From an uncultured Spirochaetaceae bacterium (GTDB taxonomy: Bacteria > Spirochaetota > Spirochaetia > Treponematales > UBA12059): 8,753 nt of DNA. Shown here in pieces: positions 1 through 5,378 of the stretch. The notes beneath the pieces were generated by a model, which had not been told where the DNA came from, did no database searches, and saw only the letters and a program-made list of their open reading frames with translations. Within the stretch, counting starts at the first letter, position 1; the number at the start of each line of letters is the position of its first letter. The position numbers were made by a program, and so were the translations under genes. The stretch covers positions 1 through 8,753 of the forward strand of contig CALKWG010000014.1 of NCBI GenBank assembly GCA_938004315.1. Direction: 5' to 3'.

Positions 1-592
1 CGATGTCGCGCTGCTGGCTGCCGACGTGGAAGGAGATGCCGTAGGGTTCGAGGCCCAGGTCGCGCGCGTGGAGGATGAGGTTGCGGGTCATCTCCGGATG
101 GCTGCCGAACTTGCGGGACAGGGGCCAGTCGGCGCCCAGGCCCTCGGTGAGGATGCGGAAGAAGACCTTGGACTTGGGCGCGGCGCGCGCGAGCTTGTCA
201 ACGTCTTCGAAGCTGTCGGTCGCGTAGAGGCGTACGCCCTTCTCGTAGAAGTAGGCGATGTCCTTCTCTTTTTTAATGGTATTGCCGAAGCTCATGCGGT
301 CGGGGCTGACGCCGAGGCGCAAAAGCTGGTCCAGCTCGTAGCGGGTGGCTACGTCGAAGCACGAGCCGAGATCGCGGAGGAGGGAGACGACCTCGTCATG
401 CGGGTTCGCCTTGACCGCGTAGTACACCTTGCCGTAAGGGACGTTCTTGCGGAGCTCCTCGTACTTCTGCCTGACGACGTCGAGGTCGAGGATGAGGCAA
501 GGGGTTTCCTTGTCCTTGGCGAACTCTTTGATCCGTTCGAAGCGCTCGCGGCTCATGTAGTCTTCGAGCGGAAACTGGTACTCTTCCTTCAT
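1..592 (-). CDS. Ornithine/lysine decarboxylase, fold-III PLP type (5' part only)
   Basis: Reading the minus strand from the ATG at 592-590 gives 197 codons with no stop; the gene runs off the left edge. The fragment covers the N-terminal part of the alanine-racemase-like TIM barrel of eukaryotic-type (fold III) ornithine/lysine decarboxylases. Visible motifs are YYAVKANP at residues 57-64, where K61 should be the Schiff-base lysine for PLP; FDVAT at 79-83; SFGNTIKK at 101-108; DWPLSRKFG at 155-163; and FHVGSQ at 188-193, where H189 should stack on the PLP ring. It should decarboxylate ornithine (putrescine) or lysine (cadaverine) in the cytoplasm. The substrate-specificity region and the catalytic cysteine lie outside the window, so a relative such as an arginine or carboxynorspermidine decarboxylase cannot be fully excluded, though GNTIKK plus DWPLSRKFG is typical of the ODC group. 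A GAGG ribosome binding site lies upstream of the ATG, and the gene has its own promoter. Confidence 0.9.
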   Translation of the reverse strand, partial: MKEEYQFPLEDYMSRERFERIKEFAKDKETPCLILDLDVVRQKYEELRKNVPYGKVYYAVKANPHDEVVSLLRDLGSCFDVATRYELDQLLRLGVSPDRMSFGNTIKKEKDIAYFYEKGVRLYATDSFEDVDKLARAAPKSKVFFRILTEGLGADWPLSRKFGSHPEMTRNLILHARDLGLEPYGISFHVGSQQRDI

Positions 593-600
593 TGCACCTA

Positions 601-612
601 CCTCTGTGGAGG
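601..612 (-). promoter_or_regulatory. Decarboxylase Shine-Dalgarno inside a small hairpin
   Basis: The minus-strand GAGG ribosome binding site (604-601) lies 8 nt before the ATG at 592. It pairs exactly with CCTC (612-609) across a 4-nt loop. The stem is only 4 bp, so it is a weak block at best, but it covers the core of the Shine-Dalgarno sequence. Confidence 0.35.
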
Positions 613-622
613 GCCCAAGCTG

Positions 623-641
623 CCCGGACCCGCTGTCCGGG
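623..641 (-). promoter_or_regulatory. 5'-terminal leader hairpin of the decarboxylase mRNA
   Basis: CCCGGAC (623-629) and GTCCGGG (635-641) are perfect 7-bp complementary arms with a 5-nt loop. If transcription starts near 644, the hairpin is at the very 5' end of the mRNA, a position where stem-loops often protect transcripts from 5'-end-dependent decay. There is no U-run after it, so it is not an obvious attenuator. Confidence 0.5.
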
Positions 642-642
642 A

Positions 643-662
643 ATACCTTGAACAATAGGTAT
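643..662. repeat. Inverted repeat across the -10 box, possible operator
   Basis: ATACCT (643-648) and AGGTAT (657-662) form a perfect 6-bp inverted repeat separated by 8 bp. The repeat brackets the decarboxylase -10 box and the expected start of transcription. That placement suits a dimeric repressor, but no regulator is encoded nearby and the motif matches no operator I recognise. Confidence 0.4.
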
Positions 663-680
663 AGGGCCGGCTTTTGTCAA
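652..680 (-). promoter_or_regulatory. Sigma70-type promoter of the decarboxylase gene
   Basis: On the minus strand there is a perfect -35 box TTGACA (680-675), a 17-bp spacer and the -10 box TATTGT (657-652; 4 of 6 consensus bases, including the key first, second and last). The predicted transcription start is near 644-645, giving a leader of about 52 nt before the ATG at 592. No competing promoter of similar quality is visible between here and the upstream kinase gene, so the decarboxylase is probably transcribed on its own. Confidence 0.75.
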
Positions 681-807
681 TTATGCCTGGCTTGAGAACG
701 GGGCGGTCGGCAGGCGGATTCTTGCAAAGTTTAACGTTTGGCGCGGGCCGAGCGGGGCGCCGAGGCGTCCGGGCGGGGGGGCGGCCGGGTCGATCGGCGG
801 CGAGCCC
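681..807. other. Intergenic region with G-tract cluster downstream of the kinase gene
   Basis: No open reading frame or RNA gene is recognisable here. The part next to the kinase stop codon contains G-tracts at 771-773, 775-781 and 787-789, which satisfy a canonical G-quadruplex pattern (loops of 1, 1 and 5 nt) on the plus strand, the template strand for the flanking genes. The corresponding kinase 3' UTR RNA is C-rich. No hairpin plus U-run terminator is visible; a Rho-dependent or structure-assisted stop is possible. Confidence 0.45.
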
Positions 808-1800
808 CTAGCGGAGCACGGCCAAGACCTCGTCGCGGTCGATGCACTCGTAGCGGCAGCCGTCTACGGCGACGACGCGCGAGGCGATGCGGTTGCCCAG
901 CTTAGCGCAGTCCATGAGGCTGCGGCCCTTCAAGAGGCCGTAGAGGAAGCCGGCGGCGAAGGAGTCGCCGGCGCCGGTGGTGTCGACGGCGGCGACCGAC
1001 TCGCCGGGGGCGTGGATGAGCTTGCCGCCCGATTGGGCCAGGCAGCCTCCGCGGCCGATTTTCATGACGACGGTGGGAGCGAGCGCGGAGGCGGCGCGCA
1101 TGATCTCTATGTCGGTGCCGTAGGCGCCGGTGATGCGCGACAGCTCCTCGCGGTTGGCGAAGAGGACCTGGACGCGGCCCTTCACCCACGCTTTGAGCTC
1201 CGCATGGTAGCGATCGACGACGAAGGGGTCGGCCAGGTCGAAGAGGACCGGCACGGAAAGGGCGTTGGCCCGCTCGACCATGTGGAATAGGGCCCGCTTC
1301 TGCGGCTCGGTATCCCAGAGGTAGCCGGTGGTGTAGAGGTAGCGGCTGTCGGCCAGGAAGGTCTCCGACACGTCGGCCGGGGCGTAGTCTTGGCAGGCGC
1401 CCAGGTAGGTGAACATGGTGCGCTCGTGGTCGGGCGTGACGACGATGGCCGAGACGCCGGTGGGCAGGGGCTTCACGGCCATGGCCGTGTCGATGCCCAG
1501 CTCGTTCATGATGAGCATAAAGCGTCGGCCGGCCTCGTCGCTGCCTATGCCGCCGGAGTAGCACGGCCGCCCGAGCTCGCTTTCGCCGGCGGAAAGCATG
1601 GCCAGGGCGCGGGCGGTGTTGGCCCCCGAGCCGCCGGGGTAGACGCTATACGACGAGGCGGCGGCGACGATGGCCGAGAAGGTATCGTAATCCACGAGCT
1701 GCATGGTGCCCGGCCGGGCGTTGAAGCGCTCCAGGAAGGCCTGGTCCTCATGCATGATGTAGTCCATGAGGGGGTTTTCTATCAGGTACGCCGCATGCAT
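808..1800 (-). CDS. PfkB-family kinase, adenosine-kinase-like
   Basis: This 330-residue protein is of normal length for the ribokinase/PfkB family. It should transfer a phosphate from ATP to a sugar or nucleoside hydroxyl in the cytoplasm. The N-terminal strand contains NPLMD (residues 9-13), resembling the NPLLD of adenosine kinases. The first PfkB signature is at 55-69 (PGGSGANTARALAML). The second is DTTGAGDSFAAGF at 273-285, with D279 as the expected catalytic base after the GAG anion hole. VVMKIGRGG at 244-252 fits the strand before the ATP site. The start ATG has GGAG on the minus strand (1809-1806) 5 nt upstream. Adenosine is the best substrate guess from the N-terminus, but ribose, fructose or another nucleoside is possible. 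It is divergent from the PilZ gene and is followed by the decarboxylase on the same strand, which has its own promoter. I found no convincing promoter for it. Confidence 0.88.
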   Translation of the reverse strand: MHAAYLIENPLMDYIMHEDQAFLERFNARPGTMQLVDYDTFSAIVAAASSYSVYPGGSGANTARALAMLSAGESELGRPCYSGGIGSDEAGRRFMLIMNELGIDTAMAVKPLPTGVSAIVVTPDHERTMFTYLGACQDYAPADVSETFLADSRYLYTTGYLWDTEPQKRALFHMVERANALSVPVLFDLADPFVVDRYHAELKAWVKGRVQVLFANREELSRITGAYGTDIEIMRAASALAPTVVMKIGRGGCLAQSGGKLIHAPGESVAAVDTTGAGDSFAAGFLYGLLKGRSLMDCAKLGNRIASRVVAVDGCRYECIDRDEVLAVLR

Positions 1801-1875
1801 AGGGGCTCCGTAGCTCGTGATGATCGCGGGGCGGCTCTGATCGAAGGCGGGCCCGATAAAGGCGCGCCGCTTTCA

Positions 1876-1904
1876 TTGACCAAAGACCCCGGATAGCATA
1901 TTAT
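1876..1904 (+). promoter_or_regulatory. Strong sigma70-type promoter of the PilZ gene
   Basis: The -35 box TTGACC (1876-1881; 5 of 6) is followed by exactly 17 bp and the -10 box TATTAT (1899-1904; 5 of 6). Transcription should start near 1911, only about 6 nt before the ATG at 1917. An inverted repeat GGATA (1891-1895) / TATCC (1902-1906) overlaps the -10 box. Confidence 0.75.
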
Positions 1905-1916
1905 CCCGATAGCGTT

Positions 1917-2777
1917 ATGTCCATCGCCACCAGCCAGCAGATCACAAAATACTACGAGGCATTCAAAGCCATCGACGTGACCTTCACCAAGGAGGTCATC
2001 AAGGCGACGGGCCTGCAGTCTCAAAACGTCTTCGTCAAGTGCATAGGCGAGCAGTGGCCCTGCGTGGTGTACTCGAGCTCCTTCGAGGGCGCCAAGATCC
2101 TGGTGACGACGAAGCAGGCCCTTTCGGAGCGCATCAAGCGGGCGAACGGCCTCGTGAGCCTGCGTTTCTCCTTCAAGCAATCGGAGAAAGAAGACCCCAT
2201 AGCCTTCTTCGTCTCCGGCCGCGCGACTGGTTTCGCGCCTTACGCCCAGTCCAACGGCACGCTACAATTCGTCAATATACAGTATACCCAGCGGCCTCCC
2301 GACGATTTCGTGGAGATCCTGGGGCGCATGCTCGAGGCGAACGTGAATTCGACGCGCCGCCGCGAAGAACGGGTCGCCCTGACGCCGGACGCCATGAGGA
2401 AGATAGGGCTCGCCCGTAAGGAGACCCTGGTCATCATCGAGGGCGTGCCCCGCAAATGCATCCTGCGCGATATCTCGTTCTCCGGCGCCAAGATCATCAT
2501 CGTCGGCTTGGCGAAATTCCTCGTGAACAAGCCCTGTAAGCTGCGGGTCGACCTTGAGGAGCCGCGCGAGACGATCGAGATTCCGGGCACGGTGGTGCGC
2601 TTCGAGGACGTCGAGGGTCGCAAGGATTTGGCCGCCGTGGCCATACACTACGACGAGGGGGCGGTGCCCATGTCGTATAAGATGCACCTGAACGATTTCA
2701 TAGGCCAGGCCGTGCGCAAGCCGGCCGAGGACGGCCGGCCCGACGCGGCGAAGGCGCCCGGCGGCGACTCAGCCTAG
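1917..2777 (+). CDS. PilZ domain protein with spirochaete-type N-terminal domain (c-di-GMP receptor)
   Basis: This 286-residue cytoplasmic protein has two parts. Residues 1-140 resemble the N-terminal domain that precedes PilZ in spirochaete proteins (ATSQQITKYYEAF near residues 4-16, then VTFTKEVIKATG). Residues 147-262 form a PilZ domain. Both c-di-GMP-binding signatures are intact: RxxxR at R148-R152 and DxSxxG at D185/S187/G190, so it should bind the second messenger. In spirochaetes such proteins are linked to motility, chemotaxis and host or surface adaptation; that role is by analogy only. The C-terminal 20 residues are a charged, low-complexity tail. The start is supported by the N-terminal family motif, since there is no later suitable Met. 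No Shine-Dalgarno sequence precedes it, and the predicted transcript leader is very short. The TPR gene follows after 51 nt and is probably co-transcribed. Confidence 0.88.
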   Translation: MSIATSQQITKYYEAFKAIDVTFTKEVIKATGLQSQNVFVKCIGEQWPCVVYSSSFEGAKILVTTKQALSERIKRANGLVSLRFSFKQSEKEDPIAFFVSGRATGFAPYAQSNGTLQFVNIQYTQRPPDDFVEILGRMLEANVNSTRRREERVALTPDAMRKIGLARKETLVIIEGVPRKCILRDISFSGAKIIIVGLAKFLVNKPCKLRVDLEEPRETIEIPGTVVRFEDVEGRKDLAAVAIHYDEGAVPMSYKMHLNDFIGQAVRKPAEDGRPDAAKAPGGDSA

Positions 2778-2786
2778 GCTCCGGCG

Positions 2787-2822
2787 GGCCGGCTTTCGGC
2801 CGACCTCCCTTATTAACGGAGG
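2787..2822 (+). promoter_or_regulatory. Tandem hairpins between PilZ and TPR genes, the second covering the Shine-Dalgarno
   Basis: The first stem is GGCCG (2787-2791) with CGGCC (2797-2801) and a 5-nt loop. The second pairs CCTCC (2804-2808) with GGAGG (2818-2822) across 9 nt; GGAGG is the ribosome binding site of the TPR gene. Neither is followed by a U-run, so I do not call a terminator. The second could lower translation of the TPR gene unless ribosomes or a factor open it. Confidence 0.4.
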
Positions 2823-2828
2823 ATGACT

Positions 2829-3941
2829 ATGTCCCATGACGACGAAGCTCGCCTGCCGAGCTCGGTAGGCTTTATCCGCATCCCGCCGGCCATGGCCCGG
2901 AGCTTCGGCGACTTCACAGTCGACCCCGAGATTCCCATACCCGTGGAGCTGGCCGGCGGCGAGCGCGACCTCTCGGGCCTGGGCTGGGAGATGATCGTGG
3001 CCGGCATGCTCCGGCTCCTAGCCTACGAGCCGGATAACGCCCACGCCGATTATTACCGCCGCTTCGCCCTGGCGGTGAAGCCGGATATCTACGACGAGCT
3101 GGCCCAGACCGGCGCCATGAAGGCTAGGAACGGCGACCTGGAGCTGGCGGAGGAGATCTTCAAGGCCTTGGCGGGCTTGAAGCCCGACCGGCCCGAGCCG
3201 GTGATGAACCTGGCCTTGCTCTTCGAGGAGCGCGCCGACTCCTTAGATAAGCTGGGCAAGGAGGAGCTGGCCGACGCGGTCCGCGCCAAGGCCCACGCCG
3301 GCTACAAGAGGCTCCTGGCCATGGATCCGCCCTTCGCCGACGGCTACTATAACGCCGCGTACTTCTACCTGAAGACGAGGAACTACGAGCGCGCCCGCGA
3401 GCTCTTCGAGTTCTACGCCGGCTTAGGCGAGGACGAGGAGCGGACGCGTAAGGCTTCGGAGATCGCGGCTAAGCTCGGCGCCCGCGGGAACGCCGACGCT
3501 CTGTTCAAAGAAGCCTACGATTTTATACGCATGGGCCGCGAGGCCGAGGGCGTCGAGAAGGCCGAAGCCTTCATCAGGGCGAACCCCGAGGTTTGGAACG
3601 GCTGGTTCCTGGCCGGCTGGGCCAAGCGCCGCCTGGGCGATTGGTCAGGCGCGCGCGAGGCGTTCTTAAAGGCCTTAGGCCTGGGCGCCGACGAGGTGGA
3701 CCTCTTGAACGAGCTGGCGATCTGCGAGATGGAGTTGGGGCTCCTCAAGGAGAGCCGCGGCCGCTTGGAGCTCGCGCTCCGCAAGGAGCCCGATAACCTG
3801 AAGATCGTCTCCAACTTGGGCGTAGTGGCCCGCAGGCAGGGTCGCTTGGACGAGGCCGCCGGCTTCTTCAGGACGGTGCTGGCCTTGGATCCCGACGACC
3901 GCCTGGCGGCCGAGCAGCTTTCGGAGCTCGAAGCGCTCTGA
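2829..3941 (+). CDS. Tetratricopeptide repeat (TPR) protein
   Basis: This is a 370-residue soluble protein with no signal peptide or membrane segment. An ATG also occurs at 2823, but it touches the GGAGG at 2818-2822; the ATG at 2829 has proper 6-nt spacing and is preferred. After an N-terminal region of about 80 residues, helix pairs with TPR character follow: around residues 92-120 (GDLELAEEIFKAL), 170-200 (NYERARELFEFYAG), 228-250, then a regular set at 255-286 (GWFLAGWAKRRLGDWSGAREAFLKAL, split by normal TPR spacing), 290-318 and 322-356 (LGVVARRQGRLDEAAGFF). TPRs build a superhelix that binds peptides or partner proteins. No catalytic motif is visible, so the partner is unknown. Its place directly behind the PilZ gene suggests, but does not show, that it acts in the same c-di-GMP-responsive process. 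Confidence 0.85.
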   Translation: MSHDDEARLPSSVGFIRIPPAMARSFGDFTVDPEIPIPVELAGGERDLSGLGWEMIVAGMLRLLAYEPDNAHADYYRRFALAVKPDIYDELAQTGAMKARNGDLELAEEIFKALAGLKPDRPEPVMNLALLFEERADSLDKLGKEELADAVRAKAHAGYKRLLAMDPPFADGYYNAAYFYLKTRNYERARELFEFYAGLGEDEERTRKASEIAAKLGARGNADALFKEAYDFIRMGREAEGVEKAEAFIRANPEVWNGWFLAGWAKRRLGDWSGAREAFLKALGLGADEVDLLNELAICEMELGLLKESRGRLELALRKEPDNLKIVSNLGVVARRQGRLDEAAGFFRTVLALDPDDRLAAEQLSELEAL

Positions 3942-3942
3942 C

Positions 3943-3988
3943 CGTCAAGGAGCGCAGCGACTTGACGACGGCTGAAGGCGTAGCCTTC
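3943..3988. repeat. Tandem inverted repeats after the TPR gene
   Basis: Two adjacent stem-loops start just after the TPR stop codon. CGTCAAG (3943-3949) pairs with CTTGACG (3961-3967) around an 11-nt loop reading GAGCGCAGCGA preceded by G. GAAGGC (3974-3979) pairs with GCCTTC (3983-3988) across 3 nt, overlapping an alternative GGCT/AGCC pairing (3970-3973 / 3982-3985). There is no T-run, so this is not a classical terminator. It may be an end-of-operon mRNA structure or a copy of a small dispersed repeat. Confidence 0.45.
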
Positions 3989-3994
3989 TGACGA

Positions 3995-4023
3995 TTGACC
4001 GGCCGACGGCGGGCGGCTACTAT
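3995..4023 (+). promoter_or_regulatory. Sigma70-type promoter of the GerMN-arfB pair
   Basis: TTGACC (3995-4000), a 17-bp spacer and TACTAT (4018-4023) make a promoter with the same -35 hexamer and spacing as the PilZ promoter. Its predicted start is near 4030, one base before the in-frame ATG at 4031. The upstream in-frame ATG at 4022 lies within the -10 box itself. Confidence 0.6.
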
Positions 4024-4030
4024 GGCGCGT

Positions 4031-4900
4031 ATGGCAAAGCGAAGCAGCGCTTCTCGTCCTTCATCCCGCGGCGGGAGCTCGTCGGCCGGCGGCAAACCGG
4101 GCATCGGTTGCCTGGTGTGGCTGGTCCTGCTCCTGGCGACTTTGCTCCTCTTCGTCCTGAACTGGGACCGCATCCAGGACACTCTGCGCGCGACGCGCTT
4201 CTCCGAGGCGATAGAGAGCCTGGACGAGCCTGCGAGGACGGCTCCCGGACGCGGCGGCGACGGTAGCGCCGCGCCCGCTGCGGAGACGCCGGTTGCGCCC
4301 GGCGGCGCTCCGGCCGGATCGGCGAACCCCGCGCCCGGCGCGGCGAGCCCATCAGGCGAACGCCAGCCGGCCGGTACCGCGCCGCAGCCCACGCCGGTCG
4401 CTCCCGGCCCCGGGCAGACGCAGAGCCCGCCTGCGCAGACGCCCCCAGCCACGACTGCCCCGGTCGAGGCCATGGCGCGCACGAGGATAGTCTCGCTATA
4501 TTTCGTCCGCGTCGACGGCGACGGGACGATCAGCCGCCAAGAGGTGAAGCGCACCATCGACGCGAGCGACAGCCCCCTGACCGACGCCTTGGGCGCCCTG
4601 CTCAGGGGCCCGAGCGCCGACGAGCTGGGACGGAACCTGATCACCCTCATCCCGAGCGGCACGCGGCTTCTGTCTGCCCAGGTGCGCGGTTCGACGGCGT
4701 ACCTCGACTTTAACGAAGCCTTCATGATCAATCGTTACGGCATAGAGGGCTACGCCGGTCAGCTCAAGCAAATCGTGTACACGGCGACGAGCTTCTCCAC
4801 CGTCAAGGACGTGCAGTTCCTGATAGACGGCGAGCGACGCGAGTTCCTGGGCGGCGAGGGCGTTTATATAGGCCGGCCGCTGTCGCGGAGTTCGTTCTAG
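4031..4900 (+). CDS. Membrane-anchored GerMN domain protein
   Basis: This 289-residue protein has three parts: a short Ser/Arg/Gly-rich cytoplasmic tail (residues 1-25), one hydrophobic helix (about 27-43, CLVWLVLLLATLLLFVL) that should anchor it with the C-terminus outside the membrane, and a long Pro/Ala/Gly linker (about 67-147) leading to a GerMN domain (about 152-277). The GerMN call rests on LGALLRGPS at 187-195, LIPSGTRLLSAQV at 206-218, AYLDFNEAFM at 223-232 and VQFLIDGE at 261-268. GerMN domains are known from the Bacillus germination/sporulation protein GerM and many non-sporulating bacteria, where they are probably cell-envelope binding modules. The start is uncertain: ATG at 4022 (three more residues) and 4031 are both in frame. 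I choose 4031 because the predicted promoter overlaps 4022 and no Shine-Dalgarno favours either. It is one base from arfB, so the two are co-transcribed. Confidence 0.85.
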   Translation: MAKRSSASRPSSRGGSSSAGGKPGIGCLVWLVLLLATLLLFVLNWDRIQDTLRATRFSEAIESLDEPARTAPGRGGDGSAAPAAETPVAPGGAPAGSANPAPGAASPSGERQPAGTAPQPTPVAPGPGQTQSPPAQTPPATTAPVEAMARTRIVSLYFVRVDGDGTISRQEVKRTIDASDSPLTDALGALLRGPSADELGRNLITLIPSGTRLLSAQVRGSTAYLDFNEAFMINRYGIEGYAGQLKQIVYTATSFSTVKDVQFLIDGERREFLGGEGVYIGRPLSRSSF

Positions 4901-4901
4901 G

Positions 4902-5318
4902 ATGCGGCCCGAGCTGATTCGGAGCTCGGTCGAGGCCGCCGCCGAACTGTCGTACGCGCGCTCCTCCGGCCCCGGCGGCCAAAACGTCAACAAGGTAGAG
5001 ACCAAGGTCCGCGCCCGCATCGAGCTCGAGCGCGTGGCGGGGCTGTCGGCGGCCGAGCTCGAACGCGCGCGCGAGCGCCTGGCCGGCCGCCTTGACGGCG
5101 AGGGTAGGCTCTATGTGGCCGTGGACGAGGAGCGCAGCCGCGGGGCGAACGAGGCGGCCGCCGTCGCGCGCCTGGTCGACCTGATCATGAAGGCCGCGAA
5201 GATTCCTAAGCGACGCGTGCCGACCTCGCCGACCCGGGCGTCAAAAGAGCGGCGGCTTTCGGGCAAGAAGCGACGGGGCGACCTGAAGGCCGGCCGCGCC
5301 GGCCGATTCGATAATTAA
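4902..5318 (+). CDS. arfB: ArfB-type GGQ peptidyl-tRNA hydrolase (ribosome rescue)
   Basis: The 138-residue product matches the size of E. coli ArfB (YaeJ), a codon-independent release factor homologue that frees nascent chains from stalled ribosomes. The catalytic loop SSGPGGQNVNKVETKV is at residues 21-36, with the GGQ at 25-27. A central region of about 70 residues is followed by a Lys/Arg-rich tail (about 101-136, KRR, KERR, KKRR), which in ArfB enters the empty mRNA channel. It lacks the codon-recognition domains of RF1/RF2, so it is not a canonical release factor. The ATG follows the GerMN stop codon by one base (TAGgATG), with GGAG at 4887-4890, implying translational coupling. The gene's 3' end contains a strong G+C hairpin. 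A related but functionally unassigned ICT1-like hydrolase is the only serious alternative. Confidence 0.9.
   Translation: MRPELIRSSVEAAAELSYARSSGPGGQNVNKVETKVRARIELERVAGLSAAELERARERLAGRLDGEGRLYVAVDEERSRGANEAAAVARLVDLIMKAAKIPKRRVPTSPTRASKERRLSGKKRRGDLKAGRAGRFDN
5288..5304. repeat. G+C-rich hairpin at the 3' end of arfB
   Basis: GGCCGGC (5288-5294) and GCCGGCC (5298-5304) form a perfect 7-bp stem with a 3-nt loop inside the last codons of arfB (Lys-Ala-Gly-Arg-Ala-Gly-Arg). The following sequence is A/T-rich but has no T-run, so it is at most a weak terminator. The next gene has its own promoter. Confidence 0.4.
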
Positions 5319-5349
5319 AACGCCGTTTCAAATATCCAAAATAGCTCAC

Positions 5350-5378
5350 TTGCCGTGGCTTTGGTTTGACAGTACAAT
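5350..5378 (+). promoter_or_regulatory. Promoter of the glycine cleavage operon
   Basis: TTGCCG (5350-5355; 4 of 6), 17 bp and TACAAT (5373-5378; 5 of 6) place the transcription start near 5385 and leave a leader of about 19 nt. A TTGACA at 5366-5371 has no matching -10 box and is not used in this call. The leader is far too short for a glycine riboswitch. Confidence 0.65.

Noticed and set aside
280..295. A6 run in the decarboxylase as a possible programmed frameshift site
   Set aside because: The run encodes the conserved Lys-Lys of GNTIKK and its phase (AAA AAA G) does not match the X XXY YYZ slippery pattern. The frame is open and motif-rich on both sides.
26..658. Open plus-strand frame of 210 codons opposite the decarboxylase
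   Set aside because: The opposite strand encodes a clearly conserved PLP decarboxylase with all expected motifs. The plus-strand product is a Val/Glu/Ala-rich antisense shadow starting at GTG and running through the decarboxylase promoter.
902..1896. Arg/His-rich minus-strand frame (902-1564) and plus-strand frame (1390-1896) over the kinase gene
   Set aside because: Both have the biased composition of off-frame translation of G+C-rich codons, have no recognisable domain, and overlap a kinase with both PfkB signatures.
1801..1916. Promoter for the minus-strand kinase gene
   Set aside because: The best pairs (TTGGTC with TTTATC; or GATAAT at 1905-1900 with GGCGAT) lack a good -10 or a good -35 respectively, so I do not call one.
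3868..4731. Minus-strand frame of 287 codons across the GerMN gene
   Set aside because: It is an Ala/Gly/Pro-rich antisense of the proline-rich linker and GerMN domain, and also covers an intergenic spacer and promoter. There is no domain and no ribosome binding site.
5366..5371. TTGACA as the -35 box for gcvT
   Set aside because: A 17-bp spacer would place the -10 box on AAGGAG, the ribosome binding site. TTGCCG with TACAAT at 5350-5378 is a better pair.
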